Shown: positions 22,451 through 35,741, numbered from the stretch's first letter. The stretch: 64,000 nt of DNA from Botryosphaeria dothidea (GCA_011503125.2 WWBZ02000013.1:248001-312000); one strand, 5' to 3'. Translations and numbers: made by a program. Notes: generated by a model from the sequence alone, not told the origin.

Positions 22451-24173
22451 CCATTTCGTGTGTTATTGCCTGCTCAAAAATGGTCGTTCGCAATTTGTGT
22501 TTGTTTTTCTACTGCAGGAAGACTGGAACGCATCATCGATTTATAGCATATAGTCATAACGAATTCACACAGGTCGGCATTAAGTATCGGGATGTGGAGG
22601 GAGGGGTAAGGCATCTCGAAAAGAACGGAACGCCGGGTAGGAAGCCTAGTCTTAGATTTAAACAGACAGTATAACGCATAGAACCGACAATGCACGAGTA
22701 GATATCAAAGACCTATAATGAGTATGATACATGATCTCGTTCTGCAAGCGAACAGCGCGCGGAAAGCGAAGAAAATGCGGGGCATGGTGAGTGATGCAAA
22801 ATCGTCGGATGAGGCGGCAAATCCGAAGCGGCAGCCAGTAAGGACGGGCTGCCAATTCCCTGTCGTGGCAGTTCCGCAGCATATCTGACGCGCTACAACG
22901 CAAACACGCTGTTGAGAAAGGCGTTAGCATGCTGTATGCTGATAGCTTGAGGTAGAAGTACTAAAAGAATTCATGTGCTGACCGTCGCTGTCCAGACGCA
23001 ATGCAAAGCCACAGTGACCATCGCGGCAATATGACCTGGCTTCATGCCAGCACAAGATCCGGTGTCAAGACAGACTATCACCGAAGATCAAGACATCGAC
23101 AAAACAAGTTTGGCTGACTATAGTTGCGTTTTCGAAAAAGATGGTCTGATCGTAACAGTCCATTGCGGCAATGGTAGTGAGAGTCGCCCGTGAGGAATCC
23201 GCCAGAGTTCCGCCGAAGCAAACTCTATCCAGAAAGATCGTGTCGAGGCTGAAATCCTTGAGCTTAGCTGGGGCTTTGCGTGTTGCGTGAAATGGATTGT
23301 CCGATCGTAGAGACCGCTTAAATGCACACGTGCGAAGGCTCGTGCATCTCGAGTACAGCACTGACAGGTAGGCTTTGAATGCAAGGCAATTGGAGGGTCG
23401 ACTGCCACTTTGTCATTCCGCCGGGAACAACTTTTGCACAGAGTTCTCTTTTGGCTTTTTGAAATCCAGAAAGGGTTCGATTAGCGTTCAACTGATAGTT
23501 GAGTTCTGGGTGGAGCCGGGTGGATCCCAAACGCAACCCTCGGCGCAACGCATGATGCAATCGCACATTCTGTAAAGCCGGCCCTTTTTTCTAGCGTGCG
23601 ATCCCTTCCTAGATAACACGCATACCACGAAGAGAGAGAAGGAGTAATTCTCACATCTCTGACTTCTCATTTCAATCGTTTAGAGCACATCTACAACGCA
23701 CGGCAACGCCACAGCCGAGAACATATCAATCCCCAAGAGATTTTGGATTGTTACTTATCGATAAGCCCTCCGATCGGCTCGCGACGTCGTGGCCGCTGTC
23801 GCGAGGCGCGCTACGTAGCAGCAAAATGATGGGAATCTCGTCTTTTTCGCAGTCTCGGAATACAGGTGTGTCTGCTCAGGATTTGTGCCGACCAGTGAAG
23901 CCATCCCGCCCAAGCTGCTGAAGCGGTTGATCTTCTTTCACCTATCGCGACCCACTTGTGGCGGCCTAGTTAACTTAGTAAAACAAGCCACACAGCAGCG
24001 TTTGACAGCCGCGTGCAGCACACTAATCTAGATGAAGCTTAGGCGCTCCACCGCACTCCGAAACGTCAGGTAGGTTGCCCGAGCATGATCAGCATAAGAG
24101 CATGTGCGTGCCACCACCGCCACTTCCGCGTCCGCAAAAGAAGCCGTGAAGCGTCCTCTCATCAATCATCGCC
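22451..24173. other. Intergenic, no gene recognised
   Basis: 1.7 kb divergent region between the SnoaL-like gene and the aquaglyceroporin gene. Promoters of both must lie here. No other coding signal seen. Confidence 0.45.
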
Positions 24174-25103
24174 ATGGGCATCAAGAAATTCCTCAAGTTC
24201 TCCCGCCGCGGCCTTAGGCCCTACGCCGCCGAGTTCCTCGGCACGGCGCTGCTGATAGTCATCGGCGAGGGCGTCATCGCGCAGTGCCTGCTCTCCGACT
24301 TCCACAACGGCACCTGGGTCTCGATCAACCTGGCCTGGGCCGCCGCCGTGGCCCTGACGTCGTTCCTGTCCGACCCCAGCCCCTCCGTCAACCCGGCCGT
24401 CACGCTCGCCATGGCCCTCGTGCGGCCGTCGCACCAGCACTGGCGCGAGGTCCCGGGCAAGCTCCTCGCACAGTTTCTAGGCGCCTTCGTCGGCGCCGCG
24501 CTGGTCTACGTCAACTACCGCTCCGCCATCCTCGAGTGGGACGCCGAGTACACGATCCCCGGCGGCTCCATCATCAGCCCCATGGGCCATCACTCCGCCG
24601 GCATCTTCGCCACGTATCCCTCCGCCTGGCTCAGGTCCAACTGGGAGGCCGTGTTCCAGGAGGGGCTGGCCTCCGCCGTGCTGATGTTCTGCGTGCTGAG
24701 CATCGCCGACGGGCCCAACACGCGCTTCGGCGCGCCGCAGGTGTCCATCTTCATTTTGATGGTGGCCATCGGCGCGGCGCTCGGCTGGCAGACCGGATAT
24801 GTATGTTTTGCCTCTTGAGGCTTCCCGAATGCTTCTGGGAACCTGCTGACGTTTTCTGCGTAGGCCATCAACCCCGCGCGCGACTTCGGGCCCAGACTGT
24901 TCTCGGCCATCATGTATGGCAGGGAAGTCTTCACCGCTGCCGACTACTACTGCTTCGTCCCTCTGTTCGCGCCCATTTTCGGATGTCTTGTCGGCGCTAC
25001 CGTCTACGATGCTGTGCTCTACGACGGGGAGGGCTCTATCATTGCTGATGCGGCTGATAAAGCTTCCTCAGACCACCACGGTCCTCTGAGACTGTTAGAC
25101 TAA
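24174..25103 (+). CDS. Aquaglyceroporin (MIP family channel)
   Basis: A 288-residue membrane channel from exons 24174-24800 and 24864-25103 (63 bp intron). MIP channels pass water, glycerol and small uncharged solutes across the membrane. Both pore half-helix motifs are present: SVNPAVTLA (Asn73-Pro74-Ala75) and [12 protein letters not shown] (Asn212-Pro213-Ala214). The Asp after the second NPAR is the usual mark of glycerol-conducting members. Hydrophobic segments include [82 protein letters not shown] and [21 protein letters not shown], fitting six membrane spans. N- and C-terminal tails are short. Transported solute is inferred from motif only. Confidence 0.93.
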
Positions 25104-26221
25104 GCTCTCTTTTAGTGTTATAGAATTTATAGAACATTATAAATGTAATAGAAGATCAACGGAGTAGGAAGATTGAATGGATTATCCTTTTAAAACCCTT
25201 TACGGATACAATACTTGAAAAGCTGTTCTTACGTAACGTATGTATGCTGTTTCGACTGGGAGGAAGAGAGAGCCTGAGACAGGCATACCTCTTGGGTCAC
25301 GTCTCTGAAGAGGAGTTTTTCGAGGCCCGTCGAGATCTGCGCTTACTTCCGACCGCTTACGCCATCTGCTGTATGTCTCTACGGCTAGATGCACGATATT
25401 CCAGAGGCAGCAGAGGAGGAGTCACTACTCGCTGAACGTATTTCCAAGACATCTCTTGAAGGTGGCGCAAAAAAAGTTCAAAGCAGTCAATGGGGTTGGT
25501 TGGACACCTTAGCCACACTCTGAACATGGCTTCGGCGGCTCGTGCCGCCAGGTACCTGGAGGAACATCGCGCGGCTCTCCCGAAGGCATTTATGGGTCCG
25601 GATATCGATGCTGATACCTATCGGTTCGACCTACATGTCTAAACGGCATAGGGATACGAAGCTTATAAAAGAAATAAGAAGGGTAAGAATGATGGAGGAC
25701 TTCGGATAAGTCCGCCGCACTTGACGAGGTCGACAACCTTCCGGAGGAGGCTGTACAAGAGTTCATCTTAACGAACTTCTGACTCGTTTTTCTTTTCATC
25801 TTTGGCTACAACGAATCATTGACGCCTTCGCAAGCTAGGTACTGTACATACACACGTCTAGCGACCAGCTTGGACCACGCTGAAACGCTATTCCCAAAAC
25901 AGCGCTGTACGCGATTCAGCCAATCACAGCCACTTCTCATCTTCGCGCCCTTTGATCATCATTCATTCAAGGTGCCCGCCACCTCTTCTTTTGCTAGCCT
26001 ATACGGCATACGGGTCTCTGATTTTGCTTCTATGGTCGAGCTTGGTGTTTTAGCCGATATGACCAAGGAAGTCTACGGCACTAATTCATCGAGGATAAAT
26101 CAACTGGTCTGTTGATCTTTGAAGATATAAGGAGATCCTGCATCCTGCCGAGTGATCCAAAACCACCAACGCACCATAATATTTCTTCCCTCAATATCTA
26201 CGCGCGCGCAATCTTCCAGCG
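25104..26221. other. Intergenic, no firm gene
   Basis: 1.1 kb. A short coding-like stretch near 25388-25520 (reading MHDIPEAAEEESLLAERISK before a stop) and an inverted GGCGGC..GCCGCC word near 25532-25547 are visible, but nothing supports a gene. Confidence 0.35.
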
Positions 26222-27380
26222 ATGAAGTACAGCCGCATGTTGATCGAGGTGGAGTCTCCCGAAGAGTACGGGTACGACCGGATCAAGTACAACCTCTCCG
26301 AGAGTTCCATCGCCGATCAAACGCCGGGAACCCTGGGCCTCCAGATCCCAGATCTCAAGCCCCTCTACAACGAGCACAAGGGCTCTTCGCGCCTCCGCGA
26401 GCTCATCGTCAAAGGCAACGACAGCCTCGACAAAGACGACGTCCTGATCACCGGAGGCGCGGCCGACGCTCTCTTCATCATCTCGACGTCGCAGCTTTCT
26501 CCGGGCGACCACCTGGTCGTCGTGCGGCCGAACTACGCGACCAATCTCGAAACGCCCAGGGCTGTCGGGTGCGACATCTCCTTCATCGATCTGCGCTTCG
26601 AGAATGGATTCCACCACGACGTCTCCGCCATCCGGTCTGCCCTCAGGCCCAACACGAAGCTTATCAGCGTCACCTGCCCGAACAACCCGAAGAGAACGAT
26701 GATCAGTCGGTAAGTCCTGGGCGAGCTTGTCGACCTGGCCAAGGAGGCTGGGTGCTTGCTCTTGGTTGATGAAACGTACGGGGACATCACCTACGATACT
26801 AGGCTGCCGATTGCGGCATCGCTCGGAGACCACGTGCTCAGCGTGGCCTCCATGTCGAAGTCCTACGGTATTCCTGGAATCCGGATCGGCTGGGTGATCA
26901 CGAAGAACAGAGAGCTTCAAAAGACATTCCTCGCTGCCAAGGAGCAAATCAGTATCAGTGGGAGCGTCATCGATGAGTGGATTGCCGAGCAGGTGCTGAC
27001 TGGGAGGGAAGAAGTCCTTGAGGTGACGATCAAAGAGATGGAAGTGCGTCGGGCCATTGTCGAGGCTTGGGTTCAGCAAGAGGAACTGGTGGAGTGGGTG
27101 AAGCCACAAGGCGGCGTGGTCTGCTTTCCACGTGTGAAGAAAGAGCCAGAAGGTGGAATGGCGGCGTTCTGCGAGAGGCTGTTGCACAAATATGGGACGT
27201 ATGTGGGACCTGGAAACTGGTTTGAACAACCGGACACCTACTTTCGTGTCGGGTAGGGCTGGCCAACAAAGGATGAGCTTGAGGCTGGCTTGAAGGCCAT
27301 TAGCTTGGCGCTGCGCGACGTCTCTCGGTGTCGAACGGTGCGAGAAAGAATTCACCGCTGGTTTTCTTATTATTGCTACT
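26222..27380 (+). pseudogene. PLP-dependent aminotransferase (class I/II) with two in-frame stops
   Basis: One continuous frame of about 385 codons encodes a fold-type I aminotransferase-like protein. It shows VLITGGAADALFI, RPNYATNLETPRAVG, CPNNP, LLLVDETYGD with the PLP-facing Asp and Tyr, SMSKSYGIPGIRIGW with the lysine that binds PLP, and a C-terminal FRVG/GWPTKDELEAGL. Two stops interrupt it: TAA at 26711-26713 right after CPNNPKRTMISR, and TAG at 27254-27256 after YFRVG. Downstream coding is intact in both cases, with no frameshift. The first stop lies in CGGTAAGTC, which looks like a splice donor, but no in-frame acceptor would restore conserved sequence. CPNNPKRTM replaces the usual CPNNPTGT. 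A recently inactivated gene, or sequencing errors, would both fit. Confidence 0.8.
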
Positions 27381-27735
27381 GAGCTCTGCTATATACGTAT
27401 GGTGATCGGATTTACCGAAATACGCATAATCGGGGCAAATAAGGTGTGTAGGGGTAAGTGTATGGTGCGGCAAAAAACAAAGAAAGAACGCGTGTATAAG
27501 CAAAAGCAAAACAAAACACGTGATCACGGGCCAATGTGGTTGACACTCGGTAGTATCATATGTATCGTTACTGAAGAGCAAGAGCAGAGATTATAGTTTG
27601 ACGCCGTATGTAAAGGCGCACGGTCTAATAAGAATACAAAGTATACGCCCCAGATTGCCCTCATAGTGTGCTGTGTAGGGTGCGACTCTCCCACACCATT
27701 GACCGAATACATACGCGTTTCGAAGCCCGCTTTCA
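27381..27735. other. Intergenic between convergent genes
   Basis: About 355 bp between the tail of the aminotransferase pseudogene and the tail of the MFS gene. Nothing recognised. Confidence 0.4.
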
Positions 27736-29229
27736 CTATACGAGTGCCTTCTTTGTAGAGTAGCAGAACCTTGCCCCCAAGAAAAAGAAGCCTCCTGCAA
27801 GAATGCACACTCCGCTGAAGATGATAGCCTGGTCATAGCCATTATACCTGGAAATCAGCGCGCCCGTAATCGGCGTACCCGTCAAAGCCGCCAGACCAAT
27901 GATACCCGAGCCCATACCGATATAGGTTCCGATCTGGTTCGGGTTCGGCGCCACGATGCCCAGCGTGGCGATCATCAGCGCAATGATCATCCCGCTCGTG
28001 GCGCCGTACAACACCGCCAAGACCACCAGCCCAGCCGTCGACGTGATGCGCAGCCAGCACAGCACGAGCACGCCGCTGGCGAACGAGGCAAACGACACGA
28101 GATTGAACTGGCCGAGCTTGACCGCCGCCGCGCCGCCGCCCATGCGGCCGAAGAAAGAGCCGGCGTTGATGATGGCGACGAGGTAGGTGGCCAGCGACGG
28201 GTCCATGCCGTGGCGCAAGCCGTACGTGCTGAGGTAGAAGAACGGCGTCCACAGGCCCCACGAGATGACGAACAGGCCTGCCACCTGCAGCGTGTATGCC
28301 GGATTTAGGAAGGCGCGGGGAAGCAGCCATGCGCCTTGTCGAGGGGGGATGCCAGGGCGGACGGTCACGCAGGCGACGAGGGCGAGCGTGGCGGCGAGGA
28401 AGGCGACGCAGCGCTGTGTCCAGCCGAAGCCGAGAGAGGTGTGGTTGAGCAGGCGGGTCAGCATCACTGGGAAGATGATGCCGCCGATTGTGGAGCCTGT
28501 GCTTGCTATTGCGAGGGCCATGGGGCGCTTGCGACGGAAGTAGTGGCCAACGACGGCGACGGCGGGTGCGTAGATGAGACCGGATGATATTCCGAGGAGG
28601 ATGCCTTGGCAGAGGAGGAATTGGTAGTACTTCTTGCAGGCGGACGTGAGGAGCATGGCAGCGACGTAGGTGCAGGAGAATGGCCAAATAATGACCTGAG
28701 TTGTGGTCAGTTCCGCGCATGAAAGATGTATTGAACTAAGTGTGGCTTCTGTAGAAATGTGATTTACTCACAGATGGGCCGTAGCGGTCGTTGATGGGCC
28801 CGGAGAGAACAGTGGCAGAGAATTGAGCGCACGCTTGTATGGAACCAATCCACGCTACGGCAGAGGGTGACGTATCTCGCAGAAACGTTTCGAGGTAGTA
28901 AGCTTCATAGACACTGGAGGTTTGTGTTAGTCTAGCGCACATGCGAAGAAGACCATGATGGTGGACAATCTCACGCACCCGAATGAATTCACGTATCCAA
29001 ACGTGAAGAACAGCGCGCACCAGCAGCCTGCAACTGCCATCCATCCTCTTTTACCGCCCTCGGGAACTTCAGGCATTCCAGGTGGAGCATTACCCAGCTG
29101 CCCCTCTGGCGTCGCGTCCTTTTCGTGCTGGGGTTGCGTAGAGCCTTCGCCTAGCTCTGCTTTGGTCTCAGATCCCGAAGATGGGGGGGAAGATAAGTAA
29201 GACGACAGTTTTGCTGTAGCTGCCGACAT
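27736..29229 (-). CDS. MFS transporter, monocarboxylate-permease type
   Basis: A 450-residue, 12-span transporter from exons 29229-28979, 28913-28772 and 28695-27736, phases consistent. The N-terminal cytosolic tail (about 60 residues, acidic and Ser/Pro-rich) is followed by GGKRGWMAVAGCWCALFFTFGYVNSFGVYEAYY. This G.(R/W)GW.V......F...G...SFGV pattern is typical of the fungal monocarboxylate/riboflavin transporter-like group. Other marks are SAVAWIGSIQ, GPINDRYGP (motif A region), GHYFRRKRPMALAIASTGSTIGG and FISWGLWTPFFYLSTYG. It should sit in the plasma membrane or an organelle membrane. Its substrate is unknown. In-frame ATGs exist upstream (29349), but the chosen start fits family length. 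Confidence 0.9.
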
Positions 29230-30433
29230 GTCTGTGTATGTGTAATGCTTTTTCGTATGGTGGATGGAAGTATGACAACACGACGGAAGCATCAATTGTA
29301 GAAGAGATGCGGCGAGATGAGAGGTGCGTCTTGTGAACAATGTGTGCATTCAGTCTTCGTGGGAATTAATTGCTCATGATATATGTCGATGACACGGATG
29401 GAACAAATCTTCCACGTCCGAAAACCACCGATAATGCCCGGTTCCCTTTTTGATGCACATAGACTTGTTTGGTTGGTGACGGTTGCGCCACTATTTCGTT
29501 CTCGGTCGGCGATGAATCTCCGTAAATCGGTTACCGCCCGAGGCTCCGGCATCAGAAAACAAATTCCATTAGTACAGCACAGACACAGTGGCGCATTTCG
29601 CATTAATGCGAGCCAGCCCTACGAGGACGTCTGGTTTAGGGCTTGATTTTAAACGTGAAGAGAGCGCCAAGGAAGCAGACGGAAGAACAGCCCCTCACGA
29701 CGGTTGCCTAACATATTTGCTTAATTCTCGATTAATCCTCGTCTTAAATTCACATTCAATAACCACTGCTATCATTTCTGTCGCAGAAACGCAGACCTGC
29801 ACTCATCAAATGGACTTGTCCTGATTAGGATTAGGGCATGCTTCCGTCCAATCTCTCGGTCTCGGCCTCGGCCTCGGCCAGAGTCTCCAGCCGGAAAAGT
29901 TCCCTCCGCATTAGTTTCCGACACAAATAACGCTTGAAAGTCATCATTCATAGAAGTTTTGAAAGTAGCGAAAACATAATTAGCTTCTGATACGAATGAC
30001 TTCGGCGTCTCCGAGTTCCCTTATCGTCAGTACCAACGCATCCCTTCAGCGTTTTTCGGCACCGAAGTACACGTTTCCGGTTTTCGGACGCCTTGTCCTC
30101 CGAGATCAGACTCATTGTTGTGTACGCTCACCTGCAGGATTACTTGAGTGCCGACTCTTTGACAGTGCTCAATTTTTTCTGGAGCATATCAACACAGTCA
30201 CTTACCTCCCAATCATTCCACACTTTTCTACGCCTGTTCTCAAACTCCTGAACCAGTTTTCCTTCGCGTAGCATTTTCAGCTCGATTTTCAAGGAAATTC
30301 TCAAAAGTCCAAAAAAAAAAAAAAACACGTAAATACGCACACCACCTTGGATAGACACCACTTCCGCCCTGTTTGCAATCGGCCGTTATCGAATGAAGAC
30401 AACACATAACAGCCGTGGATTTTTGGGGGAAAT
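29230..30433. other. Intergenic, simple repeats only
   Basis: 1.2 kb. It contains the MFS promoter, a (GGCCTC)n-like hexamer run near 29865-29885 and a poly-A tract at 30311-30325. No gene recognised. Confidence 0.45.
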
Positions 30434-31930
30434 TCATACAGCACTACTCGTACAGAAGTTGCTGCCCTGTAACCATGTTCCCATACTAACGCTATCCACA
30501 GTAGCATCTTCCACGCGCGCGCCAGCGTCAAGGAACCTTTTTACTACCGACCTCTTCTCCTCCACCCCATAATCACACTCCTCACATTCAGCCACACAAA
30601 CAGCCAGTGCCCCACCTCGGGTATCTCTAGCTGACAGGTCCGACCCACGCCGCAGCAAAGAATCCACAACGGCCAACCGACCCCTCTCAGCCGCCCAATG
30701 CAGCGGCTTCCGCCCTCCGATCACCCTCCCCGGCGAGATCCCCGCCTCTCGAAGCATCTCCTCCTTCAACCTCCCTCCCGCCCGCCAGCCAGCTGCACCC
30801 TCCGATGCCAGGACACCACAGCCGAGCCTCCACATACGCGCCGTGCGCAACGAGCAGCTTCACCAGATCCTCCGCCACCGCCGCCTCATCGTCCTTGGTG
30901 CCATTCAGGTCGGCCGCACGATGCAGTGGCGGCGCGGGCATCGGAGCCGTTCAGCAGGAGGAGGTGTTATCGAGCAGGTCGAAGAGGGAGGATGAGCAGT
31001 TGGCGGCGGCGAGGTCGATAGCAATTTCGCCGCCGGGGCCGGGACGCACGCGAAGGTGTCGCGGTGCGGACCGAATCCGAGAAATCGCGGATCTGCGGCC
31101 GAGAGGTGATCACTATGAAGAGCGGGGTGCGGCCTTGCGCGTCTCGGGTGTTGTCGGCGCCGTTCTCGAGGAGAGCTTGTAGGCCGCTGGCTGCCCGAGG
31201 GCTTCCTACCGCTGCTTGGACTGCGTAAGTGCCTTTAGCGAGTCTCGGTAATGCAAACCCACTCCAGCATTGAGAATGGTTGACAGGGCGTGCCTGTGGG
31301 CGATGTGTTCTTACGCCGAGTACCCTGGTTAAATGTCGTAGCGCTCCATTCTCTTTGGCCCTGCAGCGCCCAGCAATGCCTTGCCCAGTACCTTTGGGTT
31401 GAACTCAACCCGGAGAAGCTACTAAACTGTACCAGCTTGCCAACATGATGCAGCCAGCCAGATTGCGGATTCTAGGACCTCGTCACCCCACTCCCGTGTT
31501 CAGGAGTTCTTGGACGAGGCCATCGAAGCCTCCACTGGCTGCAATCTCCACGGCAGTACGATCTTCACCATAGGACCTGGCTCCGTGATAGACTCCACCT
31601 GTCCAAAGAGCCTCGAGAATCGCGGTCCGGCCGAGTCGAGCGGCCAAGCACGTGTCGGTAGGGTAGCTGCAGTCGTCTGGAGCACGCGTCTCAGTGTCAG
31701 CGCCTTTTACTGTACCACCTCAACGTAGTCGTGTATGGTAGCTTCATGCATAGCCGTCTCCATGTGCAGTTCAGGGAGCTGCATGTCGATATCTCCGATG
31801 GCCTTGAAATCGATCAGTTTGCTGACAGCTGCGGAGTCCCCTGCCCGGGCCCCTCGGTGCAAATCGTACTGTGGGTGCGCCCCAAGTGGCGCTTTCCAAG
31901 TCCGGCTGGCCTGAAGCAATGTAATAGTGT
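30434..31930 (-). pseudogene. Decayed ankyrin-repeat gene
   Basis: Ankyrin-repeat segments occur in order on the minus strand but in different frames. Near 31700-31860: AVSKLIDFKAIGDIDMQLPE and TAMHEATIHDYVEVVQ. Near 31500-31690: repeat-like fragments. Near 31115-31210: ASGLQALLENGADNTRDAQGRTPLFIVI. Near 30820-30950: APPLHRAADLNG and LVKLLVAHGAYVEA. Near 30630-30720: KPLHWAAERGRLAVVDSLLRRG. At 30434-30600 the tail runs KRFLDAGARVEDATVD. Frameshifts and stops separate the pieces, so no full protein can be made. Ankyrin repeats mediate protein contacts. The parent may have been a stand-alone ankyrin protein or the tail of an NLR-like gene. Confidence 0.65.
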
Positions 31931-33070
31931 TTTCCTTTCAGATGCGGGCTGCGACGGGGTGTGCTCCTAAATCCATCCTTCGGGATGACCGCCTGCTCGG
32001 TTGCATTTCCAACTTGAGCACTAGCTTGGCCGAGGCTCTGCAAGCAAGGGCCCGGAAGGCCAGCATTATTTCTTGTGAGGACGGACGACATAGCTACACA
32101 TAATTTAAAACGGGGAGGGTCAACATAGTCCTTTCCCAGACAAGACAGCTCTCTTGCGTGCGACCGTGGGAGAGGTTGGTGTCCATCAGATCACCATCAG
32201 ATAAAACGAAGGCGCCAAGCTTCCAGATTGTGCCTCCGTAGGGGCCAGTCACTTCCGCAATCGTAGTCCCTAGCTGCAGCGCACGTTTGTGCCGAGATAC
32301 GATCCACTTTTTGTTTTCGGGACCCACAGCCTATGATCTTTCCCACCCAGGCACGCAGCTCCCTCTTTAGACTCAACTCGCTTATCTGCTGTAAATCGAG
32401 TCGAGATGCAAATATACAGGTGCTTCACGACCTGAAAGACGAGAAGAGTGGCACTCATGGCTTGAGACGTGCCGTAGTAGTGTCCATACAAACGTGTGTC
32501 GGATCGACGCTGGCCGCAAAGTATTTCTTTGCCCGAAAGATGGAGACCCATTATTATGTTTGCTTCTGCTCGCCACTTCAGCGCTCCGCTATCCTACCAT
32601 TAAGTCAAATCTGGAAACATCGAGCGGGAAACATGCCGACTGATCCGACGGCCGTCTCAACCATAATCTCCGTGGCGTTGAGTTCTCGACAAATGAGATC
32701 GGATGTCGGTCCGGAGCCAAGCTCTTATTATACCCAGCCTGCACAAAGCAGCACGGGAGCAGCTAACCTTTAGCAGCATATGTCCGTGGTTACATATTCC
32801 ATATACAACCCTGTTACCCGCTGGCTAACGGCCCACCTCAATTCTGCCTCCGACCTTGTGGGGCTGTGTGCGGCCTCGCGCTCTGCCTCGTGCTCTGCCT
32901 CCCGCATGACTTGTGAAAAGCATGCTAGCCTTCGTAAGCTGAGAGGGACCTATTTGTTCTCCGGCTGCGATTTTTCAGTCTACTCGTCAGCACCACACTT
33001 CGATTGTCAAACTTCGTTGACGCCCTTCCTATCTGCCAGCTGGTTTTCTATTCACTGCCACCCGTTGAGA
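31931..33070. other. Intergenic, no gene recognised
   Basis: 1.1 kb between the ankyrin pseudogene and the NLR pseudogene. The frame from 32780 runs into the NLR coding region at 33071 but lacks domain-like sequence, so I treat it as upstream sequence. Confidence 0.4.
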
Positions 33071-34414
33071 ATGGGCAATCCAGAGTTACCCAACTGTCGG
33101 TCGTATACTGTCGGCTGGATCGCAGCTCTCCCTTGCGAACGGGCTGCCGCAGAAAGAATGCTGGAAGTCAAGCATAACTGGCCCCGAGACTTTGTGCAAC
33201 CTTCAACCGATCCTCTCTCGTATTCTTGGGGCAGCATTGGGGATCACAACATCGTCAATGTTTCACTTAAAGCGGGAATTTACGGAATAGTTGCAGCCGC
33301 AACGGCCGCAACACACATGTTGGACTCTTTCCCGCAGATCAAGTTTGGTCTCCTTGTTGGAATCGGGGGCGCCATTCCCAAGTTCGACGAGGATGGTACA
33401 AGTATCAGAGACGACAACATTCGACTCGGCGACATCGTTGTGAGTTCTCCAAGTGGTGACAATGGAGGAGCCATTCAATATGACTTCGTCAAGTCGACAC
33501 GATGGCCTTGAACGCAGAGGAGTTCTTAATACTCCCCCTGAAAAATTGCTCTATGCATTGTCGGACCTGCAAAATAAACACGAGCAAGAACAACCAACAG
33601 TACTTGCGGTTCGAAAGAATGGGAGAGTGGTTCTTCAATGGCCAAGAGTTTCAGAAATGGAAGAAGCAGCCTGGCTCTTTACTTTGGCTCTACGGCATTC
33701 CGGGAAGTGGAAAAACAGTTCTAAGCTCGATCGTAATCAACCACCTGTTGAACGACTCTGAGTTGAGTCATCGAGTGATTCTCTACTACCATGTCGACTT
33801 TGAGGCACGGGAAAAAGAGTCACTGGACCGAATGCTACGCAACTTTTTGGCTCAACTTTCGCGAATGCACGTTCCTACGCAGGAGAAGTTGTGGAAAAAT
33901 TTGAAGGTAATGGAGGGGAAACAGCCCACTTTGAACCAGCTGGAAACGGCCTTCTCAGAGGCAACAAAGAACTTTGACTTTCTGGTCATCGTCGACGGTC
34001 TGGATGAGTTGGAGCAGCTCAACGGAAAAAGAGCAGCTGTTTGTGGCTGGATCAAGAGAAATTCAGGTCTCAGGTCCGAACGATTTCGCTTTCTTGTGAC
34101 CAGCAGGAACGAGACAGATATTGAACAAGCATTTGTCAGGCAGAATGCAGCCTGCAGAAATGCGTTCTACAACCGACATCGAGAAGTATGTGCAGACAAG
34201 ACTTAGTCTCTACAGAGACGGTGGAGAAACTGGAAAGGCGAAAAAGCCCTCGAGCTATTCCTCAACCGATTTGGACAGAATCGGGGATGTGGTTCTCAAG
34301 AAAGCTGAAGGAATGTAAGAGTTTCTACCCTGGAAGTGTTGACCAAACTCTACAAGCAACTAATACATTCGTAGGTTTCTACTAGTTGTTTTCCAGCTCG
34401 ATTTGCTTCTGTTA

Positions 34415-34427
34415 CCCCCCCCCCCCC
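34415..34427 (+). repeat. Poly-C homopolymer, 13 C
   Basis: Thirteen consecutive C within the NACHT C-terminal region. Fourteen (or eleven) would keep the frame from the spliced upstream exon into SIDEALEDLPNDL. It marks either a true frameshift or a base-call error. Confidence 0.9.
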
Positions 34428-35699
34428 TATCGGCTCGATTGACGAGGCACTGGAGGATCTTCCAAATGACCTCCGGGGAACCTACGATCGGATATACGAT
34501 CGGACACCGACACATTATCGGAAGTACGCCCAGAAGCTTTCTCAACTATTGCTGGTCTGCAAAAGGCCAATAAGCATATCCGAAGCCGCAGATTTCATCT
34601 GGGAACCAGTACCTGCTCATCGTGATCCTCACGAAGTATGCAGAATTCGTCCAAGCCTGATAATGGTCAAGGCATATTCCTCAGCCAAATTTGTCAATAA
34701 CTTCATCTCACCGTCGCATGCTACCGTGAAGGACTAATTTTCCAAAGACCAATCATTTGATGGCAAATACAAAGGAATATTCAATGAAGCTGAAGCCAAC
34801 AAAGTTTTGTTCCAAGCTTGCCGGTCATACTTCGTTACCCGGTCGACAATGAAGAATTCTGGGCAGGAGAGTGGGCCCTCTGAATTCTCCAAATACGCCA
34901 CGGAGTATCTATTCGAACATGCAAAGGCAACCAAGCGAGACGCAGTAATTTCAGATGCCGTGAGGCAATTCTTGGGCAGTCAGGAAGACTATTGCGCCTA
35001 TATCCGTCGCGAACTTGCCTGGCACGAAGCGGTAAGATCTGAGCAACTGGAAGTATGGCACGCTTTTGCGCTCAATACTGCCATTTACTATGGGTTTATT
35101 GATTGCTTAAAGTTCTTGGTCGAAGATAGAAAGATATCGGTATCATCCTACGTGGTGGATCAAGGCTGGTACTCCATGCAAAGATGAGCCTTCGCCCATT
35201 AATCTTCGAGCCATTTACGGCGTCACCCCTCTCTACGCCGCATCAAGAGCAGGCTGCGAAGACATGGTATTGATCATCCTTGGCACAGACAAAATATTAG
35301 TGCAAGAAACTGGCGGACCTCAAGGTACTGCCCTCGATGTGGCTTGCAAGAACGGCCATGTAGGTGTGGTCAAGATCCTGCTGGAACAGTACAATCCACA
35401 AGACGGCAAGGACCGATTGTACAAGGAAGCGCTAGAATGTGTCATACTGGGCGGCCATGTCGGCTTATTCAAGGCTTTTCTGGAAAAAGGATGCCTTCAT
35501 CATGATGGACATCCCTCCATCGCCTCCGCCCTCCTGACTGCTTCACGACGGGGCCATGTGGAACTCGTCCAAACCATCCTCAGAGACTGTTATGATACAA
35601 AACCCCCTGAGCTTCCAGCTGTGAGCTATCGGCTTATGGATCATTTTGCTGGGATCTGGACCAGAATAGCCACCATTTGCACAGACTCATTTACTACAC

Positions 35700-35741
35700 A
35701 CATCGAAGCCTCACACACCGAAGCCTCACACACCGAAGCTT
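35700..35741 (+). repeat. Short in-frame tandem repeat
   Basis: The 15 bp unit coding EASHT is repeated about 2.5 times, just before an in-frame TAA inside the ankyrin region of the NLR pseudogene. Local slippage is the likely origin. Confidence 0.6.

Noticed and set aside
25388..25520. Coding-like stretch starting MHDIPEAAEEES
   Set aside because: Only about 44 codons, no splice-consistent extension and no recognisable family.
32536..32615. Minus-strand sequence resembling part of a tRNA A-box (TTAATGGTAGGATAGC)
   Set aside because: No B-box, anticodon arm or acceptor stem pairing could be drawn, so no tRNA is called.
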